64,000 bases of DNA from JABDMH01 sp050298535 (GCA_050298535.1 JBNKUI010000082.1:20515-84514); one strand, 5' to 3'. Shown: positions 36,401 to 46,486, numbered from the stretch's first letter. Translations and numbers: made by a program. Notes: a model not told the origin generated them from the letters alone.

Positions 36401-36862
36401 ATGAAAATCTTAATGATATGTCTTGGCAATATCTGTAGATCCCCCCTGGCTGAGGGAATTGCTCGCCATAAAATCAATATCAGAGAATTGCCCTGGACCG
36501 TCGACTCCGTGGGAACCTCTGGATGGCATCAGGGGGAAGGTCCAGATAAGCGATCGGTAAAGGCTGCAAGTGATAACCATATTGATATCTCTGGATTGCG
36601 AGCCCGACAGATTCAGGTCGATGATCTTCATACATTTGATGCACTTATCACCATGGATGCTCAAAATTATCAGGATGTGAAACGACTGGGGCCCGAACTG
36701 GCTTCTGAAAAACTATTCATGATGACCAACTTTCTGTATCCGGGACAAAACAAACCTGTACCCGATCCCTATTATGGAGATATGGATGGCTTTTATGAGG
36801 TTTTTGATTTATTGGATGCCTCAGTGGATGCTATGATTGATCACTTCCTGGAGAAAACATAG
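36401..36862 (+). CDS. Low-molecular-weight protein tyrosine phosphatase
   Basis: 153 residues, full-length for the family. The P-loop CLGNICRS carries nucleophile C7 and R13 (CX5R); the general acid is D122 in PVPDPYYGD. Removes phosphate from tyrosine-phosphorylated proteins such as polysaccharide tyrosine kinases. Neither a kinase nor polysaccharide genes adjoin. It may be an arsenate reductase-like homologue, but the DPYYG acid loop favours a phosphatase. Ends 7 bp from the convergent gene at 36870. Confidence 0.92.
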   Translation: MKILMICLGNICRSPLAEGIARHKINIRELPWTVDSVGTSGWHQGEGPDKRSVKAASDNHIDISGLRARQIQVDDLHTFDALITMDAQNYQDVKRLGPELASEKLFMMTNFLYPGQNKPVPDPYYGDMDGFYEVFDLLDASVDAMIDHFLEKT

Positions 36863-36869
36863 TCAATCT

Positions 36870-37526
36870 TCACACGAGTTCATTGGTGTGATCATGCAAA
36901 ATGTTATCTGAAATGGTCATACACAGCTCTGTGAATTCGTCCAGATCTTCCACACCAATGGATTTATCAGATTTATATAATAGGAGTTGTTGCTGATGAC
37001 CTTCCAGGACAATACCACCGCTAGTTATGATGTCGTGAAGCGTGGGTGTGAGATAGTGATGTAAACTCTCCGGATGTTCAGATCGGAGAATGTGGGTTTT
37101 TTTAAAGATTGGGTAGTCATCCAGTGTGCTTCTCGAATACATAAATATGTTCTTCAACTTATCCACAGATGATTTTGGGCGGAGTTGAAAATGCGGAAAG
37201 TAGAATGCATCATCATCGATCAGCAGACAGGTGGTATATTGATCTCGCTGTGTCTGTGAATGATACAAGTCGAAAATCTTGAGAATAGAACCCTGAGTAG
37301 AGTCCAACTTCGTGAGAACATTACGTACCCTACGACTCTTGGTAGCCTGAAATAATGGAAGTAGTTGAATGTTCAGGTCCAGGTCACGGAAGTGAATCCT
37401 TTTCTTGTAACTAAAATGATTCTCATAAGCAAATTGTCGCATGAGATCCCGGCGTCTATTTCCAGACACGGCATCGGCAATGTCATCAAAAATGTCTTCT
37501 ATAAATGTTCCAATTGAGCTATCCAC
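36870..37526 (-). CDS. Uncharacterised cytoplasmic protein, DUF3137-like pattern
   Basis: 218 residues, GTG start (no ATG before residue 29). No signal peptide or membrane segment. The order MRQFAYENHFSY, LLPLFQATKSRRVRNVL, a strand pair ending KIFDLYHS, then DDAFYFPHFQLRPK resembles a widespread set of hypothetical proteins in which a basic/aromatic strand of the form FxLRP follows a FDY strand. No catalytic motif is seen. It follows the LMW phosphatase convergently. A neighbouring small membrane PH-domain gene is on the same strand 95 bp upstream. Function unknown. Confidence 0.55.
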   Translation of the reverse strand: MDSSIGTFIEDIFDDIADAVSGNRRRDLMRQFAYENHFSYKKRIHFRDLDLNIQLLPLFQATKSRRVRNVLTKLDSTQGSILKIFDLYHSQTQRDQYTTCLLIDDDAFYFPHFQLRPKSSVDKLKNIFMYSRSTLDDYPIFKKTHILRSEHPESLHHYLTPTLHDIITSGGIVLEGHQQQLLLYKSDKSIGVEDLDEFTELCMTISDNILHDHTNELV

Positions 37527-37621
37527 ACTTCATTATTTGCTTATGTCCCTTGGACCGTGTATTCTTAACGTTTATATATCTGTACTCGTTATTTCGAACA
37601 TGAATTATCCCCATGATATTA

Positions 37622-38083
37622 TTATAGAGCATATTTTTTCTCCAAATATGCTTTCAGCACATGTGCTTCGTCAGATCCTATCCGCACCAATTTTTCACGA
37701 CCATCCTCATAGTTGATTTCTACTGCTTCCAATCCATGAATATTGTATAATCTTCCCCTGGGAATAATGCGAATACCCAGGCCATAATACCAGGGATTCC
37801 TTACGATACGAACAGACCTAACATGATCTGGTTTAATATTGAATCTTATCAATCCAATACCATAAATCAGATGTATGCCCTCCTGGTTTACGACTACTCT
37901 TAGTTTGTAGAATAAGGATGCAATAAAAAGGGTGAGTCCGCTGAAGAAAAGGTACCCCAGTATACTGGTTTTAGGAGATCCCAGTCCCAGTACAAATTGC
38001 AGCGAAAAAACCAATAAAGTGGCACCCAGGGATATTAGAACTATCCACCCCACCTGTGAATGATCATACGTGCTATTGGTCAT
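37622..38083 (-). CDS. Membrane protein with bacterial PH-like domain
   Basis: 153 residues: a membrane hairpin (residues about 11-60: VGWIVLISLGATLLVFSLQF and ILGYLFFSGLTLFIAS) followed by a soluble PH-like domain (LRVVVNQEGIHLIYGIGL to the C-terminus) with the alternating strand pattern of bPH-type proteins. Known bPH members sit in the inner membrane and sense or bind other membrane components; their molecular role is largely unknown. No catalytic residues are visible. 38084-38341 upstream is non-coding with nothing recognised. Confidence 0.7.
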   Translation of the reverse strand: MTNSTYDHSQVGWIVLISLGATLLVFSLQFVLGLGSPKTSILGYLFFSGLTLFIASLFYKLRVVVNQEGIHLIYGIGLIRFNIKPDHVRSVRIVRNPWYYGLGIRIIPRGRLYNIHGLEAVEINYEDGREKLVRIGSDEAHVLKAYLEKKYAL

Positions 38084-38341
38084 AAGGTCAGCTTTTTAGG
38101 TAAAATAGCATATCACCTACCACAGGTCAAGTACTTCAGATATATATTTCAAATAATTCGACTAAGATCCTGGGAAACTAGCGAAAGGTATCTCTTGACC
38201 TGTCTAACAGGGTACTCCATCGTTAGAAGCGGCTATAGCACCTAGTAGGTCTGCTTGTCATAGAATCAACCAGTCAGAGCAATGAGAAATGTTGAGATTC
38301 TAACAAGTCACTTCAGATTTCAATTAGACGAACAGTGCGGG

Positions 38342-41300
38342 TCATTTTTCGAATGACTTATCAGGAAAAGCAGGTGGATCGGGTATTTCTCGGGGGTCTT
38401 CAGCTATCTTCTCCAGCAAGTATTCAATACCTTTTTCCAACTGTGCATCTCTTCCGTTGAAGGTCTCATGTGGCAGATTGTCTATCTCTATGTCCGGGAC
38501 CACTCCATGACCTTCAATGAGCCATTCACCATTCGGACTATAGACGCCCATCATGGGTGCACGTGCCAGGCCACCATCACTCAGACGATTGACACCACTG
38601 AGCCAGATTTCACCACCCCAGGTGCGGGTACCAATGACGGGTCCCATTCCCAGTCGTTTAAATCCTTCTGCAAAAGCCTCACCGTCCGAGGCCGTAAACC
38701 GGTCTACCAGTACTACCATGTGGCCTGTAAAGGCATATTGCATGTTTCCATAGGGTACCCCGGATCGACTCTTCCAGTAAAACCAGGCTTTTCTTAGCAG
38801 TTTTTCCAGGAGAAGACTTTCAATGTTGCCACCTCGATTGTGCCTGACATCGATGATCAGGCCCTGTCGATTAAATACGGGATAGAATGATCGATACCAC
38901 TCCATCAAATCATTAGAACCCATTGCCCTCAAGTGGAGGTACCCAATTTTTTCATTACTGCTTGAATCTACCGCCACTCTTCGAGTATATTCCCAATCAG
39001 TATATCGCAAGTCATAACTACTGCCAAGTGGGGTAACAATTACCTGCCTGCTTTCTCCTTCCGAGATATCTTCTACATCTAAAATCACCTGTTTCCCTGC
39101 TGTATTTCGCAGCAATGCACTGAGTTGGGGTACTTGTTGTGCAGATTCACCATTGACTGCGGTGATGATATCACCCGCTGTGAGATCGAGATAGGGATCA
39201 GCCAGTGGGCTTCTTTCGTCCGGATACTCAGGATCCGTTTTGTAGATATACTCGATTTTGAAGCCAGCATCTACCTTTGAAAACCTTGCACCAAGGTCCC
39301 CGACACCAATGTCATCATCGCCCTCACGGAGGTCTCCTCCTCGTACACTCGTATGCAGCGCCGAAAGTTCTCCCACAAACTCGCCTATCAGGTCAGATAG
39401 CTCCCGCCGTGTGGTGACCCTATCCAAAAACACGGCATATTTCTCGTACATACCATCCCAATCTACGCCGTGCATATCTGGATCATAAAAATAATCTCGC
39501 TCCATCCTCCATGCATCTTTAAAGATCTGGGCCCAGTCTTCTTTGGGGTCAATGGAAAATCGCCAGTCACTAAGGTCCACCTTGGCATCACTCAGATCGG
39601 ATACTTTACTCGTGCCTGCTTTGATGATGTAAGGCGTTGATCCTTTCACTATCAGGATATGTTTTCCTTTGCTAGCCAATTGATAACTTCTGATCCCCTC
39701 TACAATGGCTTGTGGTTCGGGGTCTTCGTTACTGACCTTCAGTGTCATCAGGTCTGTCGAGGCATCCAGTCCACTAGATCTGTTAGTGAAATAAAGGGCG
39801 TCCTCATTTACACTTAGATTCCGGTAATTACCAGGCTCCACAGGGAGTTCATAAATTCTTTGGCTAATTCCCTGACGGTCGATTCTAAAGATAGTATCGG
39901 ATGGTTCAGATGGATTGGCCAATTCGTCTTTCGACCGGAATGGTGACCGCAAGCCTTTTTTCAGTGCAACCTGATATAGCTTGATACTTCGGTCCAGGTA
40001 TACTTCCGGTTGACGGGAGCCCCAGGGAGAACCCACCAAACTTTGGAAGTTTCGATCTGCCAGATAATAGATCCAGTTGCCATCAGGACTCCAGGTGGGA
40101 GAAAAACTGTTAGAGCGATCACTCGTCAATGTGATTTGATCACCAGAAGAAATCTCATGTAAGTGTATTTGAGAGAAGGTATTGGTGGAATTTTGCTCAA
40201 ACGCCAGCCAGGTGCCATCGGGAGCCCAGCTGACACTCCCAATTCCCTCATCGTTAGTAGAGATCTTCTCTTTTGCCCGGGTCTCGAGGTTTAAAAGCCA
40301 GAGATCCTGAGCCAGGTCGGAGAAGGCTATGTACTTTCCATCAGGTGATGGATGAGCCTGAAATCGTAATACATCGCCGTCCGTGGTCAGAGGCTCACCA
40401 CTGTTCAGTCCATTGGCACCTGTATTCATGAACTCGAATTCTCCCGAGGCATCGGAGAGATATATGATTTCGGATCCGTCAGCAGAATATACAGCATCCC
40501 GATATCGGACCCCCTGTTCGCGACCTATTTGGACAAATCTACCCGACTTGGAAGGAGCCACAAAGACCCTTCCTCTGGCGGTAAGGACAATACCTTCGCC
40601 ATCCGGATGAATATCAACGTGTGTAATATAATCCGAAGGATCTTCCACCCATTTTTCACGCAGTTGCTCGAGATCAGATACTATCCTGATTTCAATCTGG
40701 CTACTTTCATCATCACTGATGTCATACATCCAAATGTCTGCCCCCATTTGATAGACGATCCTGTCATTATGCATACTGGCGTATTTGACATCAAAGGTTT
40801 CATGGTGGGTGTGTTGAGTCAAATCATCACCCTCTGCATTCATCGACCATAGGTTCATGATGCCATCACGATCTGATATAAAATACACCCGATCATTGTA
40901 AAACATGGGGCGATGGCTTTCACCATCATATTCTGCAGTGAGGTTGGTGGCTTCAGTATCACCCTCTTCGTACTTCCAGATCATTCTTGCCGTGCCTCCT
41001 TTGTATCGCTTAGTGACATTCCCATGGTAGGAAGGTCTGACAAAGAAGTATCGCTTGGAAGACCCATCACTGCACATTTCCGTAGCCTGACTGAGCGGAA
41101 TAATAGTTCTCGCACCGGTACCAATGTTTAGTTTGATACTCTGATGGTCGGGCAGTGTGGCATATTGCCTCGTGGTGTATAGGAGGTGACCATCCGGCGT
41201 CCAGTTCATTACCCCTGAAGCCTCGGTTTCGTGGCTTTGACGGGTAGGAAGACCACCCGAAATGGGCATTGTATATACTTCTGTTGGCCCTTCATAAGAA

Positions 41301-41545
41301 GCACTAAAGGCCAGTGTCTTGCCATCCGGAGAAATGTGGGGGTGCGTCTCCTCGCCATGATGGGTCGTCAGTCGCTGGGCCAGCCCACCTTCGCTGGATA
41401 CCGACCATAGATCGCCCTCGGCGGCAAATACGATGAGATCATTATGTAGAGTGGGGTATCGGTAGAATCCCAGGTGGCCATCCTGAGCGGATAGTAATGT
41501 AGTGAGAAATACGATAAATGTAAAAGTGAGAGTTCTTCGCAGCAT
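38342..41545 (-). CDS. Secreted tricorn-like S41 protease with beta-propeller and PDZ domain
   Basis: 1067 residues with signal peptide (cleavage near TLLSAQ). First half: WD40/PD40-like propeller repeats (for example ETHPHISPDGKTLAFSA, RPMFYNDRVYFISDRDG). Then the tricorn-type C1 helical domain around WAQIFKDAWRMERDYFYDP, a PDZ segment (YLDLTAGDIITAVNG) and the S41 peptidase with the nucleophile S953 in VDRFTASDGEAF and GTRTWGGEIW. Tricorn homologues in Bacteroidota are periplasmic and degrade peptides. Full-length, single transcription unit. Confidence 0.93.
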   Translation of the reverse strand: MLRRTLTFTFIVFLTTLLSAQDGHLGFYRYPTLHNDLIVFAAEGDLWSVSSEGGLAQRLTTHHGEETHPHISPDGKTLAFSASYEGPTEVYTMPISGGLPTRQSHETEASGVMNWTPDGHLLYTTRQYATLPDHQSIKLNIGTGARTIIPLSQATEMCSDGSSKRYFFVRPSYHGNVTKRYKGGTARMIWKYEEGDTEATNLTAEYDGESHRPMFYNDRVYFISDRDGIMNLWSMNAEGDDLTQHTHHETFDVKYASMHNDRIVYQMGADIWMYDISDDESSQIEIRIVSDLEQLREKWVEDPSDYITHVDIHPDGEGIVLTARGRVFVAPSKSGRFVQIGREQGVRYRDAVYSADGSEIIYLSDASGEFEFMNTGANGLNSGEPLTTDGDVLRFQAHPSPDGKYIAFSDLAQDLWLLNLETRAKEKISTNDEGIGSVSWAPDGTWLAFEQNSTNTFSQIHLHEISSGDQITLTSDRSNSFSPTWSPDGNWIYYLADRNFQSLVGSPWGSRQPEVYLDRSIKLYQVALKKGLRSPFRSKDELANPSEPSDTIFRIDRQGISQRIYELPVEPGNYRNLSVNEDALYFTNRSSGLDASTDLMTLKVSNEDPEPQAIVEGIRSYQLASKGKHILIVKGSTPYIIKAGTSKVSDLSDAKVDLSDWRFSIDPKEDWAQIFKDAWRMERDYFYDPDMHGVDWDGMYEKYAVFLDRVTTRRELSDLIGEFVGELSALHTSVRGGDLREGDDDIGVGDLGARFSKVDAGFKIEYIYKTDPEYPDERSPLADPYLDLTAGDIITAVNGESAQQVPQLSALLRNTAGKQVILDVEDISEGESRQVIVTPLGSSYDLRYTDWEYTRRVAVDSSSNEKIGYLHLRAMGSNDLMEWYRSFYPVFNRQGLIIDVRHNRGGNIESLLLEKLLRKAWFYWKSRSGVPYGNMQYAFTGHMVVLVDRFTASDGEAFAEGFKRLGMGPVIGTRTWGGEIWLSGVNRLSDGGLARAPMMGVYSPNGEWLIEGHGVVPDIEIDNLPHETFNGRDAQLEKGIEYLLEKIAEDPREIPDPPAFPDKSFEK

Positions 41546-41730
41546 GGTGAAAATTAGAAGGTTTGAAAATCATGACCTGAATTCTAAACTATCCGTAACT
41601 CAGGACTACGGTGCAATATAGACAACACCCATTCGGCAGGATACAAAAAAATCTCAAATTGTTTTATCCAATAGACCTTCGCAAGGTGACGAGACCTTGG
41701 CTAGAAATTGTAGTGTAGGAAAATGCTACC

Positions 41731-42465
41731 TCAATGGATATGTCGCAAATTCATATCCCCCAAGGAAAACTTTCTACGCACTCTGGTACCTTCCGCCAGG
41801 GCCACTTCTCCATCACCAAATGAAGTAATGGCAAAATCCCGGGCCTTCACCTTAATATTATTATCACCGAAGCTTGTCGTGCGAATGCTGCCCGTTTCCA
41901 CATCAACGGCATTAACCCGATTATCACCAAAAAGTGCATATACTTGTTCGCCGATATCACCCCGTTCGATGTTGAGTTTGTTTTCTCCGTATAGGCCGGC
42001 TTTGAAATGTTCGGTCCGCAGATCCTCTACATATACATCGCAATCTCCGTACACCCGCATGAGAAAACTGGGTCGGTCAATCGTACCGCGAATGTTTACA
42101 TCATCGTCTCCCTTTACTATCAGCTTTCGAAGTGTTCTGTACGTGACATAGGCGGTAACTTCCGCATTTCGGTAGTGATCCAGCATATAACCATCATTCC
42201 GATCAAATGAGCGTCTGTTAAAGGTCCGAGCTCCTTCTAGATAGATACGGAGGGTCCCTCCAGACACATCATACATGACGTCCTCTTCATCCACTCCATC
42301 GATATCGAAAGATATGTCAGCATGATCACCCTGTATCAATTCCAATGCGATATAAGGACTTAAAACAACCTTGTCAAAATCTCTAATAGGCTCAGCTTGT
42401 CCAAGGAGATCTTTCGATAAAAAACTTAGGATGAGGATGAGGTTAAAAACGTAAAGTTTCTTCAT
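41731..42465 (-). CDS. Secreted DUF2807 (GIN-type beta-solenoid) protein
   Basis: 244 residues with signal peptide ending near LLGQ. The body consists of short strands with turns, opening with AEPIRDFDKVVLSPYIALEL, then repeated gly-free rungs (LIVKGDDDVNIRGT, HFKAGLYGENKLNIERGD, GDNNIKVKARD), the pattern of DUF2807/GIN putative adhesin heads. Exported; may be periplasmic or surface-exposed. No anchor seen. 41546-41730 and the gap up to the S4 gene show no other genes. Function unknown. Confidence 0.8.
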   Translation of the reverse strand: MKKLYVFNLILILSFLSKDLLGQAEPIRDFDKVVLSPYIALELIQGDHADISFDIDGVDEEDVMYDVSGGTLRIYLEGARTFNRRSFDRNDGYMLDHYRNAEVTAYVTYRTLRKLIVKGDDDVNIRGTIDRPSFLMRVYGDCDVYVEDLRTEHFKAGLYGENKLNIERGDIGEQVYALFGDNRVNAVDVETGSIRTTSFGDNNIKVKARDFAITSFGDGEVALAEGTRVRRKFSLGDMNLRHIH

Positions 42466-42690
42466 GATCAGATTGATTTATATAGTTAGTACAACAACTA
42501 CTGGAATGTGTTAGATAATTTTAATAGGATTTTTGATGAAGTTCGAGGCGCAAAACCACAGTCATAGCCTAAGCTATGAGGAGGATCTGCAACAAAGAAA
42601 TCCGCAAAAAGACTTTAAAATTAATGACATGCTTTCAGTTGTTGGTGTACTCATTGGACGTACAAAGGTCAGAGTAGTTACAGTCGCGCA

Positions 42691-42915
42691 TCAATTTTCT
42701 GCAGAAATCACCCTTATCTGATACTGATCAAAAGTGACAGTACTGCCGGCGGTGATCTTCTTGCCACGCCGGGTTTCCACCTCACCATCTACCATCACTT
42801 CGCCAGACTGTATTCTGATCTTGGCCTCACCGCCGGTCCCTACCAGACTCATCAACTTGAGGAGTTTGGCGAGTTCGATATAAGGACGGTTAAGATGAAA
42901 TTGCAGCTCCTCCAT
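42691..42915 (-). CDS. Small S4-domain RNA-binding protein (YbcJ-like)
   Basis: 74 residues, almost entirely an S4 alpha-L RNA-binding motif: helix PYIELAKLLKLMSLVGTGGEA, loop, then the strands GEVMVDGEVETRRGKKI. Such free-standing S4 proteins bind structured RNA (rRNA/tRNA) and may act in ribosome or stress roles, as inferred from homologues. A single gene; neighbouring genes are on other strands. The opposite strand open frame at 42533-42721 is a shadow. Confidence 0.88.
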   Translation of the reverse strand: MEELQFHLNRPYIELAKLLKLMSLVGTGGEAKIRIQSGEVMVDGEVETRRGKKITAGSTVTFDQYQIRVISAEN

Positions 42916-43034
42916 AAGGTTTTACATTATTAGTGAGACAAAGATCCATTTTTTGTCGTCAAGTCAGCATATTGGTAGTGGAATTGTTCTCTACCTTTCC
43001 GGGTAATATTTTCCATGTAGAATAAATAGACCAA

Positions 43035-43880
43035 ATGCGGGTTTCACTTGACTTGATAGGTTTAGTTTTTTTCTTGTGCCTACTACTCGGTAGTTGCAAA
43101 CTGGCTGATATTTATGGTGATATGCCTTCCACCAAAGATGATCAAAAGATCGAGGACCTTATTGCCAAAGTAGAGGAGGCCTATGGGGGATGGGAAAACT
43201 GGAATGCGTTGACCTCAGTACGTGTCAACGGTAGTGATGAATGGCCTACCTGGCACTGGAGACTGCTGGTGAATCCGTGGAAGGAACGCAAGGTAGATTT
43301 TCAACTTGATTGGCAGCCATTGCAAGATAATGTCCGGATCGAATTGTTGTCAGGAAAGCAATCGGGTGACATCTATGGGGTACAGCAATGGGTAACGTAC
43401 GAAATGGTCGATGGTAGTCCCGTTTTCAAAAAGAACCGGGCGATCGAATTCCATCTGCCTACTCAAGTGTACTTTTACGAATTTCCTTTTCGAATCCGGG
43501 AAGCCAGTACATACGCCTACGGTGGCACGACAAAGATCGAAGGAAAGAACTATGATCGGATGATGATGAGTTGGAATACACTGGACCCACAGCGAGAGCT
43601 GGATCAGTACCTATTGTTCATTAATCAGGAGACCTCTCGGGTAGAGTACCTGCAGTTTACCGTGCGGGATCAGGGGAAGTTTCCCACCGCTACAGCCCAT
43701 TATACCGACTTCAGAAAGGTTGGAGACTTTACGCTACCTCATAAAGTCACCCTCTTTTTTCAAAATGAGCCTCCCGGCAAGAGTATAGGACATATTCTCA
43801 CTGTGGAATCCTATGATTTTAATCTGAATGTGCCAGAAAACTATTTTCTACCGGATGCCAGCTTGAGTGAAGCGAAATAG
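43035..43880 (+). CDS. Uncharacterised lipoprotein, LolA/LolB-like fold candidate
   Basis: 281 residues. Lipoprotein signal ending LLLGSC (Cys20 or so as lipid anchor). The mature part starts with a helix (DQKIEDLIAKVEEAYGGWENW) then many antiparallel strands with WHWRLLVNPWKERKVDF, YQLDW- and EFPFRIREAS-like patterns, as in LolA-like or DUF6503-type lipid-handling barrels. No catalytic site. Located alone, upstream gap 42916-43034; it converges with the T9SS type B gene 3 bp away. Role unknown; lipid or hydrophobic-ligand handling is a guess. Confidence 0.6.
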   Translation: MRVSLDLIGLVFFLCLLLGSCKLADIYGDMPSTKDDQKIEDLIAKVEEAYGGWENWNALTSVRVNGSDEWPTWHWRLLVNPWKERKVDFQLDWQPLQDNVRIELLSGKQSGDIYGVQQWVTYEMVDGSPVFKKNRAIEFHLPTQVYFYEFPFRIREASTYAYGGTTKIEGKNYDRMMMSWNTLDPQRELDQYLLFINQETSRVEYLQFTVRDQGKFPTATAHYTDFRKVGDFTLPHKVTLFFQNEPPGKSIGHILTVESYDFNLNVPENYFLPDASLSEAK

Positions 43881-43882
43881 AA

Positions 43883-45436
43883 TTACCTGATGATGGTAAT
43901 GTCTCCGGTATATTTCTCGCCATCGATTTCTATCAGATAGAGATACACGGCCATCGGTGCCTCCTTTCCATTGATCATTCCATTCCATCCCTGCCCGGGA
44001 TTCAAGTCGTCAGCACTAAATATGAGACCGCCAAAACGATCGAAAACGCGCAAATCATAAGGCAGACCACCGGTTGCGAACTGGGGACAGAAGATATCAT
44101 TTTGACTATCTCCATTGGGTGAGAAGCCATTGGGGATATACACTTTTGGAATTTCATCACATAGGTTGACAAAGGCGATACTATCTCTGATCATGCAGGA
44201 TCCGAAGGATGCCTCAGCCCAGTATACGCCGGGCTCACGTACCGTGAATGAACTCCCCTCAGTGCCATCTGACCATTGCAGATCTTCCTGTCCATCCACT
44301 GATAGCGTGAGTGATTGGCCCTGATCAAAACAAGCGGACTGATCCGGGCCCAGTGAAAAGATGGCATCCACAACCTCTAACAGTAGTTCAAACACACCGA
44401 CACACTCCCCATTAGATGACAGGGTGTCGTAATAAAACCCAGGTGTATTGATGGTATCATCTCCAAAGACCATGAAATCTCCCTCGCAGATAGCGGTATC
44501 GGTGCGGATCGTATCACCTCCCAACACTAATAGCACAAATTCTACAATACTATCACAACCGAACTGGCTTTCAAGTTCTCGTACATATCTCCCTGTACGA
44601 TCCAGAATTTGACCGTCAAAGTCGACAGTTTCACCGGCACATATCGTATCCCTGATTGTGCTTAGGTAGTGCACTTTCACTTCGAGATCGAGATTAATGA
44701 TGCTATCACATCCCGTGGGGCTAATGATCGTATCGGAATAGAAACCAGTTTCACCATAACGATTGTCTCCAAGGCTATAGAAGGTACCGCTGCAAATAGT
44801 TTCCTCCAGATTGACGATGATATTCCCTCCCATGTCCTCGTAGGTCAAATCATCAAAATAGGTGGACTCTGCCCAGGCTCCGAGTCCTATCGAACCGGGC
44901 TCTCGAATATCATTATCAATCACACGGATCTGTTCTACATCGTCAATCAGCACAATGATTTCACCGGCACAAGTCCGACTAAGTGTGATTTGAAACCATC
45001 GGTCCAGACTCACAATGGGGGGTATTTCCACCAGATTTTCGTAGTTCCCATTCACCACCTTATTCAATGCCAGCATAGGATTGTCCGTCATCGTGGGGTT
45101 GCAGATGATTTCGTAGTAGTTGTTTTCATTGATGTATTGAAAGCGGAAGATAACGTCTGAGATCGGCCCATCTGCATAACACTTGACTTTGTATCGTCCC
45201 CAGCTTTGGTCAAAGGTTTTGTGCCGGATCATACTAGTCGCCACATCCCCATCGTCTTGCTCAAATAATCGTACAGAATAAAGATCGGCATAGGCAATGT
45301 CGGCGCTGATTTCGGCATTTCCGGAGATAAGTGTCCAGTTGTCCAGATTGTTTTGCTCAAAGTTATCAATGATAGGTTGAGCCTGTAACAAGGTCGTAGG
45401 AAGTAGAAGAAAAAGTAATAACCGAGCTCGGAACAT
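43883..45436 (-). CDS. T9SS type B (gliding-motility tail) exported protein
   Basis: 517 residues from ATG 45436, which gives a proper signal peptide (LLLFLLLPTTLLQA); a GTG nine codons earlier is rejected. N-terminal about 200 residues form a laminin-G/keto-disaccharide-like sandwich (IIDNFEQNNLDNWTLISGNA, FRFQYINENNYYEII). Three Cys-containing repeats follow (ICSGTFYSLGD, ICAGETVDFDG, ICEGDFMVFGD). The C-terminus is the type B sorting domain: VYIPNGFSPNGDSQND, DLRVFDRFGGLIF, WNG..NG and the final strand YTGDITIIR. Delivered to the surface by type IX secretion; may bind polysaccharide through its sandwich domain. Confidence 0.88.
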   Translation of the reverse strand: MFRARLLLFLLLPTTLLQAQPIIDNFEQNNLDNWTLISGNAEISADIAYADLYSVRLFEQDDGDVATSMIRHKTFDQSWGRYKVKCYADGPISDVIFRFQYINENNYYEIICNPTMTDNPMLALNKVVNGNYENLVEIPPIVSLDRWFQITLSRTCAGEIIVLIDDVEQIRVIDNDIREPGSIGLGAWAESTYFDDLTYEDMGGNIIVNLEETICSGTFYSLGDNRYGETGFYSDTIISPTGCDSIINLDLEVKVHYLSTIRDTICAGETVDFDGQILDRTGRYVRELESQFGCDSIVEFVLLVLGGDTIRTDTAICEGDFMVFGDDTINTPGFYYDTLSSNGECVGVFELLLEVVDAIFSLGPDQSACFDQGQSLTLSVDGQEDLQWSDGTEGSSFTVREPGVYWAEASFGSCMIRDSIAFVNLCDEIPKVYIPNGFSPNGDSQNDIFCPQFATGGLPYDLRVFDRFGGLIFSADDLNPGQGWNGMINGKEAPMAVYLYLIEIDGEKYTGDITIIR

Positions 45437-45613
45437 GAGGAGCACTTCGATTTTATTGTTCACTAAAGGTAATATTGCCTGACTGTGTTCGCAACAGCAT
45501 GGGATATTCTACCTGCTGAACAAGCATTTAAACGATCTGGGGTCGAAATGATTGCAGACCCGGAGACACTATTATCCATAAATGTATTTTCAATGAATAG
45601 AAAGAGAAAAGAT

Positions 45614-46471
45614 ATGGAGAGACGTACCACTGCACAGATGATGACATTGATTAGGAAGGTGGCATTGGCTGAGGATAGAATTCAGGCCGTTATTTTGGAG
45701 GGATCAAGAGCCGATAATACCCAACCTATGGATGATTTTCAGGATTTCGACATCGTATTCCTGGTAGACGAAATCCAGCCTTTCTTATCGGCTCCGAGTT
45801 GGATCGACGTTTTTGGACCTCGATTGATCCTACAAAAGCCTACCGAAATGGACTTATATGGGTCGGAACCAGTTGATTCAGGTCGCTACACCTATCTGAT
45901 GTTGTTTACCGATTTTAGTCGTATCGATTTGACCTTGTGTGAGTTGGGAGGGGTGGAGACCCTTACATTAGATGATCCTTTTGAGGTCATATTGGACAAA
46001 ACACAGATCCTGGATGGAATGAGTATCTCTCAGAGATCGTATGATGTAATGTCACCCTCCCAAAAAGAGTATGGGGATTGCTGTAATGAATTTTGGTGGG
46101 TGATGACCTATGTTGCCAAAGGGATATGTCGTAATCAACCTTTTTACGCCCGACACATGATGGAAGGTCCGGTTCGTGAGATGTTCCTGCGGATGTTAGG
46201 TTGGACTGCGGGCGTCCGGCACGGATTTCCCCTGTATACCGGCAAAGCAGGCAAGCTATTGGGGAAGTTCTTTCCGCATGAGGAATGGCAAGCCATTTTA
46301 AGCACATGTAGTGACCATCATCCTGAGAATATGTGGAAGGCTGTGTTTCAAATGATGGATTTATTTCATGAGTATGCTAAAGAAGTGGAGAAGACGCTTT
46401 CGTTAAAATATAATACTATGGAGGCGCAAAATGTCCGAAAGTATTTGGAATATTTGACGGCCACTTACTAA
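45614..46471 (+). CDS. ANT(6)-like aminoglycoside nucleotidyltransferase homologue
   Basis: 285 residues from ATG 45614. The GTG at 45485 would add 43 residues with no family match. The family start is seen: MMTLIRKVALAEDRIQAVILEGSRAD, then the nucleotidyltransferase site DFQDFDIVF with the metal-binding Asp pair, and WWVMTYVAKGICRNQPFYARH plus MLGWTAGVRHGF later. ANT(6) enzymes adenylylate streptomycin. Chromosomal homologues in Bacteroidota are common and not always resistance genes. It lies 15 bp upstream of a PLP decarboxylase gene, so co-transcription is likely. Confidence 0.85.
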   Translation: MERRTTAQMMTLIRKVALAEDRIQAVILEGSRADNTQPMDDFQDFDIVFLVDEIQPFLSAPSWIDVFGPRLILQKPTEMDLYGSEPVDSGRYTYLMLFTDFSRIDLTLCELGGVETLTLDDPFEVILDKTQILDGMSISQRSYDVMSPSQKEYGDCCNEFWWVMTYVAKGICRNQPFYARHMMEGPVREMFLRMLGWTAGVRHGFPLYTGKAGKLLGKFFPHEEWQAILSTCSDHHPENMWKAVFQMMDLFHEYAKEVEKTLSLKYNTMEAQNVRKYLEYLTATY

Positions 46472-46486
46472 GCAGAAAATCCCACG

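Noticed and set aside
42533..42721. 62-codon plus-strand open frame overlapping the S4-domain gene
   Set aside because: Antisense to the end of a well-supported S4 gene, with no plausible start and no family signal.
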